NCBI GenBank assembly: GCA_029219245.1
Contig: JAQXTA010000010.1
Location: 1 to 45,500 of the forward strand
DNA: 45,500 nucleotides
Reading direction: 5' to 3'
Source of the DNA: Lachnospiraceae bacterium
GTDB taxonomy: Bacteria; Bacillota; Clostridia; Lachnospirales; Lachnospiraceae
Shown here: positions 17,002 to 25,153 of the stretch, piece after piece
How positions within the stretch are numbered: position 1 is the first letter of the stretch
How the letters are laid out: each line of letters starts with the position of its first letter
Made by a program: the position numbers and the translations under genes
Notes under the pieces: generated by a model
What the model saw: only the letters and a program-made list of their open reading frames with translations
What the model was told of the DNA's origin: nothing
Databases searched by the model: none

Positions 17002-17931
17002 TTAGCCAAGTAAGGACAGTGCCAACTGGTTAGACTGATTAGCCTGAGATAACATAGATGTACCAGCCTGCTGTAAGATATTGTTGTTAGAGTATTTAAC
17101 CATCTCTGTAGCAATATCTGTATCACGAATCTGAGATTCTGCAGCTGTTGTATTCTCAACAATGTTATCCAGATTGCTGATTGTGTGCTCAAGTCTGTTC
17201 TGAACAGCACCAAGATCGGAACGCTGTTTGGAAACTTCCTGTAAAGCAGCTTTAACGAATGCATTCAAGCTTGCAAAATCTTTTTCAACAGCAGATGTAT
17301 CAATATCATCTTTGTCAAAATCATAATAGAATTTGCTCATGATATCATCCAATTTTGCGGACAAATCAACTGTGTTCTTACCGTCTGTGCTATACTTCTT
17401 TGTGCTCTGATTCTCTTCAACAAGATCTCTCAAACCACCCATACTCATATCCTGAATGGTAATAGAAATATGCTGACCAGCTTCTGCACCAACCTGAAGA
17501 GCTTTTCCAGTGAACTCACCTGTTAACAGGTTCTGCTCATTGAATGTTGTTGTGCTCTGTACACGATCGATTTCAGACATTAACTGCTGAACTTCAGTCT
17601 GGATATAAGAACGATCTGTGGATGTCAAAGTAGCATTTTCTCCTTTAACAGCCAATTCATTCATACGCTGTAACATATCATGTACTTCATTCAATGCACC
17701 TTCTGCTGTCTGTACGCAAGAAATACCATCCTGTGCATTAGCAGATGCCTGTGTAAGACCTCTGATCTGACGTCTCATCTTCTCGGAAATAGCTAAACCT
17801 GCTGCATCATCTGCTGCGCGGTTAATCTTGTAACCAGAAGATAATCTCTCAGTGGATTTTGCCTGAGCGCTTGTTGTTAAACCAAGCATTCTGTTAGAGT
17901 TCATTGCTGTAATGTTGTGTTGTACTACCAT
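17002..17931 (-). CDS. hag: Flagellin (major filament protein)
   Basis: This 309-residue flagellin has the N-terminal D0/D1 signature (VVQHNITAMNSNRMLGLT, LSSGYKINRAADDAAGLAIS) and the C-terminal one (GAVQNRLEHTISNLDNI, SQIRDTDIATEMV, NILQQAGTSMLSQANQ). Only a short variable part separates them at about 140-215, so it is a compact Firmicutes-type flagellin. It polymerises into the filament after FliS-assisted export. The TLR5-contact pattern is kept (R89, L93, E113). Cys72 is unusual in a flagellin. AGGAGG precedes the ATG, and the gene has its own sigma-28 promoter, a 125-base structured leader and a strong terminator, all signs of very high expression. It is the likely main filament subunit among three flagellin genes here. 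Confidence 0.97.
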   Translation of the reverse strand: MVVQHNITAMNSNRMLGLTTSAQAKSTERLSSGYKINRAADDAAGLAISEKMRRQIRGLTQASANAQDGISCVQTAEGALNEVHDMLQRMNELAVKGENATLTSTDRSYIQTEVQQLMSEIDRVQSTTTFNEQNLLTGEFTGKALQVGAEAGQHISITIQDMSMGGLRDLVEENQSTKKYSTDGKNTVDLSAKLDDIMSKFYYDFDKDDIDTSAVEKDFASLNAFVKAALQEVSKQRSDLGAVQNRLEHTISNLDNIVENTTAAESQIRDTDIATEMVKYSNNNILQQAGTSMLSQANQSNQLALSLLG

Positions 17932-17939
17932 AATATATT

Positions 17940-18029
17940 CCTCCTTGAATTTAACGCGGCTTCCATGCCGCTTTCTTTTTTGTTTGTAATGGCTCTGTTA
18001 GTTCGTACGCTACTTCCAGCACCATTACA
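17940..18029 (-). promoter_or_regulatory. Flagellin mRNA leader with CsrA-site-like hairpins
   Basis: In the transcript, GCGGC-AUGGAA-GCCGC (17956-17971) presents GGA in a hairpin loop just upstream of the AGGAGG ribosome site (17940-17945), which itself contains GGA. Further upstream UGUAAUGG (17985-17992 complement) pairs with CCAUUACA (18022-18029), enclosing a small hairpin with another loop GGA (near 18015). GGA in loops plus a GGA in the Shine-Dalgarno is the layout CsrA represses in the Bacillus subtilis hag leader. csrA and fliW lie 13 kb away in this window. Binding is inferred. Confidence 0.65.
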
Positions 18030-18065
18030 GTTGGTTAAGTAAGTTATTTCCTTTACTTGTAATAT

Positions 18066-18092
18066 ATATCGGTGCTTTTCCGATTTACTTTA
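18066..18092 (-). promoter_or_regulatory. Sigma-28 (FliA/SigD) promoter of the flagellin gene
   Basis: On the minus strand TAAA (18089-18092) is followed after 15 bases by ACCGATAT (18066-18073). The consensus is TAAA-N15-GCCGATAA. Transcription should start near 18058, giving a leader of about 125 bases. Confidence 0.9.
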
Positions 18093-18119
18093 GAGCTTTT
18101 TGAAACTTTTTTTATTTTA

Positions 18120-18596
18120 TTATTTTTTATTATCATAAAACTGCGGTGCCACACAATTGAGATTATTCATGCTGTTGTAGTAATTCCGCGCCACCTTTGA
18201 TTTGGAAACACTCTGCTGAATAGACTGTTTTTCCTTCTTAAACTGATTCTCTGCGAGCATTTTATTACGCATATTACCGGTATTCACTACAACTACCTTG
18301 TCTGTAATCTGTTGAATCATGCTCTGCAGCTTTGCAATTTCATGCCGATACTGTTCCTTATGCTTTAAAACTTCCTCTCTCAGTCTTTCATACAAAGTTT
18401 CAAAACCACTATCCAGTTTTTCCAGTTTTTCAACCAATCCTGCCTGTGCATCAATTGTCGCATCAAAAGCATCCATATCAAAGGAATCCTGTTTCAAAAT
18501 ATGCTCCTGCACACCATTCTGTTTAATTAATTCATCCAGAATCTGTATCTTTTTTTCCAGACTTTGTATTAATATCTGCATTCCGTTCTTTCCCAT
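18120..18596 (-). CDS. FliT/FlgN-like helical flagellar chaperone (putative)
   Basis: This 158-residue, almost wholly helical protein has a coiled-coil middle (LYERLREEVLKHKEQYRHEI) and a basic, flexible C-terminus. It lies 10 bp behind fliS, the place where FliT, the export chaperone of the FliD cap, is usually found. Sequence alone does not prove FliT; FlgN-like or other small export chaperones look alike. The ATG at 18596 (MGKNGMQ) is preferred over one 27 bp upstream because AGGAGG sits six bases before it. A stretch of about 110 bp with no hairpin separates it from the flagellin promoter. Confidence 0.6.
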   Translation of the reverse strand: MGKNGMQILIQSLEKKIQILDELIKQNGVQEHILKQDSFDMDAFDATIDAQAGLVEKLEKLDSGFETLYERLREEVLKHKEQYRHEIAKLQSMIQQITDKVVVVNTGNMRNKMLAENQFKKEKQSIQQSVSKSKVARNYYNSMNNLNCVAPQFYDNKK

Positions 18597-18606
18597 AAAA
18601 GTCCTC

Positions 18607-18984
18607 CTATGCCTTATGTGCACGTTTCATGACTTCTTTCCATGTATCACGAACACTACGCAGGTGCATATTGACTTCTTCCAGAATTTCCTTGTCTTTG
18701 CTAACATTTGCTTCAAACAATCTGCGTAAAAGATAGACATAAATTCTATCAAAATCTTCCCATACCGGATATTTGTGATCCAGTGTATTACGGAATTCTT
18801 CAATGATACGCTGTGTTTTCATAATATTCGTATGTGCTTTTTCAATATCGTTCTGTTCGATTCCCATAATTGCTATATTGCAAAACTTAATAGCTCCCTC
18901 ATAAAGCATCAGCGTTACTTCTGCCGGAGATGCAGTTAAAATTTTATTTCTGTTATACTGTTCATATGGATTCTGTACTGGCAT
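18607..18984 (-). CDS. fliS: Flagellar export chaperone FliS
   Basis: This 125-residue protein has the FliS pattern: PYEQYNRNKILTASPAEVTL at the N-terminus, LMLYEGAIKFCNIA, then helices with HTNIMKTQRIIEEFRNTLD, and YVYLLRRLFEANVSKD. FliS binds the C-terminal D0 tail of flagellin in the cytoplasm, prevents early polymerisation and hands it to FlhA. AGGAGGAG lies ahead of the ATG. It follows fliD across a hairpin and is followed by the FliT-like gene, the standard fliD-fliS-fliT order. Confidence 0.95.
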   Translation of the reverse strand: MPVQNPYEQYNRNKILTASPAEVTLMLYEGAIKFCNIAIMGIEQNDIEKAHTNIMKTQRIIEEFRNTLDHKYPVWEDFDRIYVYLLRRLFEANVSKDKEILEEVNMHLRSVRDTWKEVMKRAHKA

Positions 18985-19020
18985 TGTTACTTCTCCTCCT
19001 TGATTTTCATTCTACCTGCA

Positions 19021-19054
19021 AGAATAGAAAGAATGTCCCTATAACGGGACATTC
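19021..19054 (-). terminator. Hairpin with T-rich tail between fliD and fliS
   Basis: GAATGTCCC and GGGACATTC make a perfect 9-bp stem with a 6-base loop. The minus-strand tail is TTTCTATTCT, a weak U-tract. It may only partly terminate, lowering fliS relative to fliD, or protect the fliD mRNA end. Confidence 0.6.
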
Positions 19055-19056
19055 TA

Positions 19057-21252
19057 TCAACCTCCAAACATACTGGATACTGCACTGTTTTTGGATTCCA
19101 ATTTGGCAAGTGCTGTTTCCATAGCAGAGAATTTAGCATACCATTTATCCATAAGGGCATTTACTTTGTCTTCCTGCTTGGATATCTTCTCTTTATATGC
19201 ATCATACTCTTCCTTCATTTCTTTGTCATTATATACAGTAAATGCGCTACTCAATGAAGATGTTGCCATTTTGTCTGTCAAATCGCTATAAACATTTTTG
19301 GCTAATTGACTAAAGAATTTTGTAACGGTTTCCGGATCTGATGCTATCATTGCCTCTAAAGTCTTTTCATTTGAAGCTGTATAGGAATCATCCTTATCAC
19401 CATCTATATGGTACGCATTTCTCTCATTGTCCGGTGCATTGAAATATCCCAGAGTATTAATACCAAAATCAGACAAATACATCGTCTTTCCATTTACATC
19501 AATACCACGCATCATAATGGTCTTCATGGCATCTGCTATATTTCCCAAGGTCTGATCCCTGCGAAGTAATGAATCTTTAATCTTCTTTTCCCAGTCTTCA
19601 ATTTCAGATTCCGCCATTGCCTCTTTTTCCTCTGAAAGAAGTGGTTCATAGCCTTTGGAGGATTCTGCATTATACATGGAGTCCATCTCGTTAATCAACT
19701 TATTGTATTCTGTAAAAAACTTCTTAATACTATCATAAATACCTTCTGTATCCTCACCGGTTGTAAGCGTAATTGACTCATTAGTCTCTGCCAATACCGT
19801 AATTGTAAGACCATTCACTTCAAAGGTATTCGTATCGGATTTAAACTCTGCTTTATTCAGATAAATAATCGCATCCTGACCCTGTTCCTTAGTTGCTGTT
19901 GAATTTGCTGCATATTTCCCATTTAGGACATCCTGTGCCGTCTGAATCTTCTCAGCAAATTCAGTTCTGACATTCGCTTCCAGAGCCGCAGTTCCTGTCA
20001 CATTGTCATCAGCATCTACAGTAAAGTTCGATGCATTCTGTGCCATCTTATCATCATTTACTGCAATGGTTGCTTCATGACCTTCTACCGCTTTTACGAT
20101 GCTATACTGACCATTTACTTCATTGAAAGCTGCCTGCTTTTCTGTCACATCTGAGTTTGCATCGGTGACTGCCTGTTTGGCCTGTTCCAGTTCTGTTTCT
20201 GTTGCAGTTCCGGATTCTTCCAATGTTTTCAAAGCATCCTCTGCTGCCTGTAAGACCGCCTTTGCATCGTCTAAATCCTTTTTCAGACCACCGTTTCTCT
20301 CCATAACCGGATTTCCACTGTCATCAAGTACTGCATTGCCGTTCTCATCCAACTTGGTCGTTTCCGGTCCATACAGCTCTTCATATAGTTCAGCTGATGT
20401 CTTATCAGCCACATAACCCGGATCTGCTTTTAATTTATCAATTTTATCCTGCAAATCCTGATTTGCCTTTAAAAGACCATCATTCTCTTTCTTGTAGGAT
20501 GCGGCACGCTTTGCTACTTCGGAGGCAATCTTTGCTTCATATGCCGCTGCATTTTCCGGTTTTGCATAGTCTGCCCATGTTTTATACTCATCACTTGCAA
20601 TATCCTCTGCTGCCAGAAGTCCCAGTTTGGAAAGAGCCTTCATACCACCTTCATTACTGCCGGATAAAATAAAATTACCATCAGCACCTGTAGTTTTAGA
20701 ACTTACGAAGAATCTCTGATTCTTCTCATCAAAGTTTGCATTTACCCCCGCTGCCTGCAATTTACTCACAATATCAGAAATCTTAGTTGTTTCATCGACT
20801 TTTATTTCTGTAGATTTGCTCCCCATCGAAACGGTAAAGCTACCGCTTCCCGTAAATCCAAGATCTGCCAATGTACTGGATGCTATATACTTTGTACCAT
20901 CGGAACCTGTAATGTCTCCACCGGTCAAATAACCAGCTTTTGCCATTTGTTCGATTTTCATATTCTGTACGCCATTAACAGATTCAGAACCAGTAACTAC
21001 ACTAACAGCATTTGCATTGGATACTTTTGTCGTTTTTTTCTGAAATGAAGACTCAAATCTCATATCACTCAGTACATTGCTGTAAAAACTATATATTTTT
21101 GTATTCAGTGCTTTCCAAGCATCTTGTTTCCAGCTAAGCTTTGTCTGTGCTTTTACCAGAGAATTTTTCTTGGCACTCTGTGCGGAAGCTAATTCTGTAA
21201 TAATGCTTTCTGTATCAAGACCGGAATACATCCCTGTTATTCTGATTGGCAT
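19057..21252 (-). CDS. fliD: Flagellar filament cap protein FliD
   Basis: This 731-residue protein has an N-terminal FliD domain (PIRITGMYSGLDTESIITEL, TKLSWKQDAWKALNTKIYSF) and a C-terminal FliD domain ending in a coiled coil (EKISKQEDKVNALMDKWYAK). FliD caps the growing filament tip and folds incoming flagellin. It is well over the usual 450-500 residues. The extra length is mostly a coiled-coil-rich insertion at about 225-400 (KENDGLLKANQDLQDKIDKL and a second run rich in Ala, Glu and Gln), likely an exposed adhesive or structural arm. A good ribosome site precedes the ATG. It is 24 bp from flaG and in the same unit. Confidence 0.95.
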   Translation of the reverse strand: MPIRITGMYSGLDTESIITELASAQSAKKNSLVKAQTKLSWKQDAWKALNTKIYSFYSNVLSDMRFESSFQKKTTKVSNANAVSVVTGSESVNGVQNMKIEQMAKAGYLTGGDITGSDGTKYIASSTLADLGFTGSGSFTVSMGSKSTEIKVDETTKISDIVSKLQAAGVNANFDEKNQRFFVSSKTTGADGNFILSGSNEGGMKALSKLGLLAAEDIASDEYKTWADYAKPENAAAYEAKIASEVAKRAASYKKENDGLLKANQDLQDKIDKLKADPGYVADKTSAELYEELYGPETTKLDENGNAVLDDSGNPVMERNGGLKKDLDDAKAVLQAAEDALKTLEESGTATETELEQAKQAVTDANSDVTEKQAAFNEVNGQYSIVKAVEGHEATIAVNDDKMAQNASNFTVDADDNVTGTAALEANVRTEFAEKIQTAQDVLNGKYAANSTATKEQGQDAIIYLNKAEFKSDTNTFEVNGLTITVLAETNESITLTTGEDTEGIYDSIKKFFTEYNKLINEMDSMYNAESSKGYEPLLSEEKEAMAESEIEDWEKKIKDSLLRRDQTLGNIADAMKTIMMRGIDVNGKTMYLSDFGINTLGYFNAPDNERNAYHIDGDKDDSYTASNEKTLEAMIASDPETVTKFFSQLAKNVYSDLTDKMATSSLSSAFTVYNDKEMKEEYDAYKEKISKQEDKVNALMDKWYAKFSAMETALAKLESKNSAVSSMFGG

Positions 21253-21276
21253 CTATAATTACCTCCTGTTTTTACC

Positions 21277-21726
21277 TTATCTCTTTTCATCCACAAGAAT
21301 ACCGGCCATTTCCCATACTTTGGCAATCATATCCAAGGTTTTTTCCGGCGGAAATTCTTTAATAATTTCCTTGGTATCCTTATCTACGATTTTGATGGTA
21401 ATGCGGTTTGTTTTCTCATGAATACCAAAAACAGCCTCTTCGTTACTGTTATTTATTTTTCGATTCATTTCCGCAATTGCTTTTTTCAACTGTTCTGAAG
21501 AAGATTGCGTTTTCATTGTCTGCTGTTGGGAAGTTTCATTTCCCTCTTTGTTACTATTGCCTTCACCATCTTCTGCCTGTATCTGTGTAACAGCTGCTGT
21601 AGTAGTATCTACATTTACTGTCTGTCCGTCTGCAGGAACTTCCGTGTTCACTGGTGCTGTCGGCTGAATCTTGGTTACTGCCTGTGCTTGAAATGTCATC
21701 GCGCTGCTTAATGGTTCAATTGCCAT
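21277..21726 (-). CDS. flaG: FlaG family protein
   Basis: This 149-residue protein has a low-complexity, Thr/Gln-rich first half and a C-terminal FlaG domain (EAVFGIHEKTNRITIKIVDK, TKEIIKEFPPEKTLDMIAKV). FlaG proteins accompany fliD in many flagellated bacteria and affect filament length; the mechanism is unclear. GGAGGTGAT precedes the ATG. A candidate sigma-28 promoter lies about 50 bp upstream, so it probably opens the flaG-fliD-fliS-(fliT) unit. Confidence 0.88.
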   Translation of the reverse strand: MAIEPLSSAMTFQAQAVTKIQPTAPVNTEVPADGQTVNVDTTTAAVTQIQAEDGEGNSNKEGNETSQQQTMKTQSSSEQLKKAIAEMNRKINNSNEEAVFGIHEKTNRITIKIVDKDTKEIIKEFPPEKTLDMIAKVWEMAGILVDEKR

Positions 21727-21772
21727 TGTAAATCACCTCCGTGTGATAATAAAATAATTAGTTTCTTATGTA

Positions 21773-21801
21773 AAATCGTCCACAATACGTTTTGCTTTTT
21801 A
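21773..21801 (-). promoter_or_regulatory. Candidate sigma-28 promoter of flaG-fliD-fliS
   Basis: Minus strand: TAAA at 21798-21801 and GACGATTT at 21773-21780. Spacing is 17 rather than 15; with the preferred 15 the -35 reads AAAA. A weaker match than those before hag, flgM and the flagellinolysin gene. Confidence 0.5.
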
Positions 21802-21871
21802 TAACATAATTTATGAACATAATAAAGCCTGAAACGTACTCTCTATTATGTATATCGAAAAAAATTTAAAA

Positions 21872-23032
21872 TTATTTAGAGTTTGGAAACAAAATTGAAA
21901 TTATTTTACCTACTTGATGTTCATAAGTATAGTTTTCTTTCACCCTTTTATATCCATTTATCCCTATTCTGGTTCTTTCACTGTCATGCTTCAGATAATA
22001 ATCAGCCTTTTCAATTAATTCTTCCGGTGTTTTAAATGTCACGATTTCTTTATCTTCCTCAAATAATTCCGGAATTTCTTCCTGCCAGTTTGATAACACA
22101 AATCCACCCACACTCATTACATCAAAAACCCTCGCCGGAATACCCGTTTCAATGCTTCTCAATGTAATATTCAAATTAATTTTACTGGAATAAAATACCT
22201 TTAGTGCTTCGCTCCCTGCACTAACCTCTGGAAATCTTTTTATTCCTTCAGGTACCTGTTCTATTGCTCTGGTATACAGATTTATATCATATCTCTCTGC
22301 CAGAAGTTCCATCAAAAGTGTTCTCTCTACATTGGTCAACTTCCGCTCAAAGAATAAAGTTCTAATGAAGTACTCATCGTCCATCTCATATTGATTGTCA
22401 AAAAGTTCCGGGCATACATAACGAATAGTTTGTATCCATTCCGGCGAAAGCTTTATCCTACCCTTCCCATCCCACAGAAATGCGTTCTTCTCAATAATGT
22501 CAGAAAAAGCACTTTGTGCTCTGCCTGAAAATCGCTCAATACATTTGTCATATATATTCTTTGTATATAGACTGCCAACAAAGGACATGGCACAGCTATA
22601 CTTTTGAATCTCGTCATCAGTAATTATTAGTGTTTCTCCCCAGACAGTATCCGCCGCCAGAGGCAAATGATATACATTCATGTGCCCATTCTTTTTCTGT
22701 AACAGATATTCCATGTAATCAAAGTAGAAAAGATAACAATTATCATACCTGGAATCCGGAACCCATGTGGAATAAGTCGGTGAGTCCATACACCAAATAG
22801 CATATTTCATATTTAATTTATTGGTGACTCTCGCCACAGAAACGGTAAAAATATTTGATAAAACAAAATCAACTTTATATTTTTTTAAAAAATCTTCTAT
22901 TTCTTTCTCTTCATCTTCCCCTAAATCTTCCATTGGTTTTGGATAACATGCTACTTCATGCCCCAGTCTGTCCAATGTAAATATGATGCTGGGACATTCT
23001 TGTATTTTACTGCCTGTAAATAAAATTCTCAT
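21872..23032 (-). CDS. DUF3880/CgeB-type glycosyltransferase inside the flagellin cluster
   Basis: This 386-residue paralogue of the gene at 5133 has FVLSNIFTVSVARVTNKL, AIWCMDSPTYSTW, AMSFVGSLYTKNIYDKC, SKINLNITLRSIETGIPARV and DVMSVGGFVLSNWQEEIPEL. It lies 17 bp behind the interrupted flagellin and reads in the same direction, so it should be cotranscribed with flagellin genes. That is the most direct evidence in the window that this family acts on flagellin. AAGGA lies 11 bases before the ATG. About 145 bp without a gene separate it from flaG, holding the flaG promoter. Sugar donor unknown. Confidence 0.87.
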   Translation of the reverse strand: MRILFTGSKIQECPSIIFTLDRLGHEVACYPKPMEDLGEDEEKEIEDFLKKYKVDFVLSNIFTVSVARVTNKLNMKYAIWCMDSPTYSTWVPDSRYDNCYLFYFDYMEYLLQKKNGHMNVYHLPLAADTVWGETLIITDDEIQKYSCAMSFVGSLYTKNIYDKCIERFSGRAQSAFSDIIEKNAFLWDGKGRIKLSPEWIQTIRYVCPELFDNQYEMDDEYFIRTLFFERKLTNVERTLLMELLAERYDINLYTRAIEQVPEGIKRFPEVSAGSEALKVFYSSKINLNITLRSIETGIPARVFDVMSVGGFVLSNWQEEIPELFEEDKEIVTFKTPEELIEKADYYLKHDSERTRIGINGYKRVKENYTYEHQVGKIISILFPNSK

Positions 23033-23049
23033 TTTACACTTTTCCTTCT

Positions 23050-23814
23050 TTACTGTAATAACTGTAGAACATAATTGGGTTGCTGATTTGCCTGTGCGAG
23101 CATACTTGCACCTGCCTGCTGTAAAATATTATTATTGGAATACTCTACCATCCTTTCAGCGATATCGGTATCACGAATAACTGCCTCCGAAGCCTGTGTA
23201 TTTTCTTCCACGTTCTTGTTGATATTATAAGCATGCTCCAAGCGGTTCTGATAAGCGCCAAAAGTGGAACGCTGCCTGCTGACATCCGTTAATGCCTGCT
23301 TAATTTCATCAATTGCTTTATCGGTATCCTCTCTTGTCAGTACATTAGTATCCTCAAGTCCTAAATCCTTGACACTAAAAAAATCATACAACACTTCAAT
23401 GTGTTGCCCACCTTCCGTCCCTGCCTGCACGAAAAAGCCACAGGTCCCGCCATAAACAGGCACATCTATCTTGTGTGATTTCTCACTTGCTTCATGTATA
23501 GTATTGCTGTCATTCGTTCCAGAAGTCGTATAAAGGTCTACAATCGTATTACTATTTAATGCACTATTAATGCGGTTCAATACACTCTGTTCCGTATCTG
23601 TCTTGGAATTGACAGATACGGTAATTGTAAAACTCCCCACATTATTCGATGTTTGACCGTTTCCATAAGTATAGGAATCAGTTGATTTCAGTGAAAAATA
23701 GATATTAATATACCCGGTTCCCCCTTCATTGCAGGCACCACCATTTGCCGGATTTAATAATCCTGGTGTGTTCGTCGTATTATCACCATTAAGTGCCGCC
23801 ATGACAGAACCCAA
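23050..23814 (-). CDS. Flagellin, C-terminal portion downstream of the TGA
   Basis: This 254-residue frame could start at a TTG at 23814 behind an AAGGTGAGGGG stretch, or at an ATG at 23802, but neither resembles a natural flagellin start. It contains the end of the variable domain (two Cys) and the C-terminal signature: LGLEDTNVL, VSRQRSTFGAYQNRLEHAYN, AVIRDTDIAERMVEYSNNN, ILQQAGASMLAQANQQPN. It is best seen as the rest of the interrupted gene; independent initiation is possible but unsupported. Confidence 0.6.
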   Translation of the reverse strand: MGSVMAALNGDNTTNTPGLLNPANGGACNEGGTGYINIYFSLKSTDSYTYGNGQTSNNVGSFTITVSVNSKTDTEQSVLNRINSALNSNTIVDLYTTSGTNDSNTIHEASEKSHKIDVPVYGGTCGFFVQAGTEGGQHIEVLYDFFSVKDLGLEDTNVLTREDTDKAIDEIKQALTDVSRQRSTFGAYQNRLEHAYNINKNVEENTQASEAVIRDTDIAERMVEYSNNNILQQAGASMLAQANQQPNYVLQLLQ

Positions 23815-23889
23815 AGTCCCCTCACCTTTTTCAGTCGAAGACTTTATATTGTATGATTTATAATACTCTTTCTTGCCGTTTTTCCAATA

Positions 23890-25119
23890 TCAGGACCAAT
23901 CCCACCAGATATGTTCATCCTTATCTTCTGTTTCGGATGCATTATAATATCTTACAGAATCAGAGGTCGCAGTCACTTCACCAATGCCATCCATATAAAA
24001 AGTAAATTCCCAATTATCGGTGCAGTTCTGTGCTATTGCGACATCTGCCGTTCCACCTGCCGGCACCTTTGTCAGATTTCCACCTGTTGCCTGTGTTTGT
24101 ACCAGAGTTCCACTTCCATCTGACGGCTCTAAAAACTTATCATCCGCAGCATCAAAATTATGTCCGTATCCATTCGTATTACTATTTACATTATGATTCG
24201 ATGCGTATGCTGCGGAATAATACAGGCTGGCACTCCCAATGCTAACCCCGGCTGTACTTGTGGAAGAACCATTATTCTTTTCAAATCGCACAGACATGGA
24301 AGCATAAGATGATGATGACATTTTTGTTCCGTCAATACATTGAATAATATCATCAACCGTGGCTTCCTTCTGCACAGAAAGCGAAACCTTATTTTTAAAA
24401 ACCGGATTGCCGTTACTGTCATACAGTAAATTGCCCGCTGTTTTATCACCAAAATAGTCGCTCATTTCAAAGCTATAATTATTTGCTTTTAACGTATCCC
24501 AATCAATGGTTCGCGTACTATAACTATTACCATCATATCCAATCCAGCTTACCGATACACCGGTATCATCCGCACTTATATTATACCCGTTGTATGCAAG
24601 TACACCGCAGTTTGCATTCGTCACATCACGATTTTGTGCACCATTCTTATATTCTACCGCCTGCTTTAATGTCGTTCCAATCTGAACAGCATAGGGGGAA
24701 TCTGGATCCCATATTCGTCTTTCATTGAAAGTGGTTGTTTCAAAGATACGATCCAGTTCTTTTTTTAATGCCTGCACCTCACTGTCAATATAACTTCTGT
24801 CTTCTTCCGTATTAGTATCATTGCCTGCCTTAACTGCCAGTTCATTCATACGTTGAAGCATATCCTGTACTTCATTTAAAGCACCTTCTGCTGTCTGTAC
24901 ATAGCCAATCCCTTCTGAAATGTTGTCTGCCGCCTGATGCAGACCACGAATCTGCCGGCGCATTTTCTCAGAAATTGCCAGTCCTGCCGCATCATCCGCA
25001 GAACGATTAATCCGGTAACCGGAAGATAACTTCTCTGCACATTTGGCATTCTTTTTTGTATTCACTTTAAACTGCCTACTTGCGTTCCCTGCAAGCATAT
25101 TATGTTGCACTGACAGCAT
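23890..25119 (-). CDS. Flagellin, N-terminal portion up to the in-frame TGA
   Basis: These 409 residues hold the export-competent N-terminus (LSVQHNMLAGNASRQFKVNT, LSSGYRINRSADDAAGLAIS, MLQRMNELAVKAGNDTNTEE) and more than half of a long variable domain rich in Ser, Asn, Tyr and Gly. There are three Cys in the variable part, rare for flagellins. Without the C-terminal D0/D1 this piece could be exported but should not join a filament, and FliS would not bind it. AGGAG stands nine bases before the ATG, 34 bp after the zinc-ribbon gene. Confidence 0.8.
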   Translation of the reverse strand: MLSVQHNMLAGNASRQFKVNTKKNAKCAEKLSSGYRINRSADDAAGLAISEKMRRQIRGLHQAADNISEGIGYVQTAEGALNEVQDMLQRMNELAVKAGNDTNTEEDRSYIDSEVQALKKELDRIFETTTFNERRIWDPDSPYAVQIGTTLKQAVEYKNGAQNRDVTNANCGVLAYNGYNISADDTGVSVSWIGYDGNSYSTRTIDWDTLKANNYSFEMSDYFGDKTAGNLLYDSNGNPVFKNKVSLSVQKEATVDDIIQCIDGTKMSSSSYASMSVRFEKNNGSSTSTAGVSIGSASLYYSAAYASNHNVNSNTNGYGHNFDAADDKFLEPSDGSGTLVQTQATGGNLTKVPAGGTADVAIAQNCTDNWEFTFYMDGIGEVTATSDSVRYYNASETEDKDEHIWWDWS

Positions 25120-25153
25120 CCTTGCTACTCCTATATTCTAAATTAGCGCAAAC

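Larger units (their letters stand above)
23050..25119 (-). pseudogene. Large flagellin interrupted by one in-frame TGA
   Basis: The reading frame from the ATG at 25119 to the stop at 23050 is continuous for 690 codons except for a single TGA at 23890-23892, codon 410. Before it come the flagellin N-terminal D0/D1 domains; after it, 25 in-frame codons later, the open frame resumes and ends with complete flagellin C-terminal domains. No frameshift is present. The stop is in a Trp-rich context (IWWDWS, stop, YWKNGKK), so a TGG-to-TGA change is the simplest reading. TGA also ends other genes here (for example at 36972 and 25154), so it is not a general sense codon. Either the gene is newly inactivated, or read-through gives a low level of full-length protein. 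A base-calling error cannot be excluded. Confidence 0.85.

Noticed and set aside
16914-17264. N-terminal extension of the GT8 gene
   Set aside because: The extra frame runs through the flagellin terminator and overlaps the flagellin gene in another frame, and a good ribosome site marks the ATG at 16913.
23850-23892. Selenocysteine at the in-frame TGA of the flagellin
   Set aside because: No convincing SECIS-like hairpin with a GU-containing loop follows the TGA, and no Cys-bearing homologue position is evident. A Trp-codon change explains it more simply.
23890-23892. Genome-wide reassignment of TGA to a sense codon
   Set aside because: Several ordinary genes here end in TGA at the expected C-terminus (25154, 36972, and the peroxiredoxin gene at 44733).
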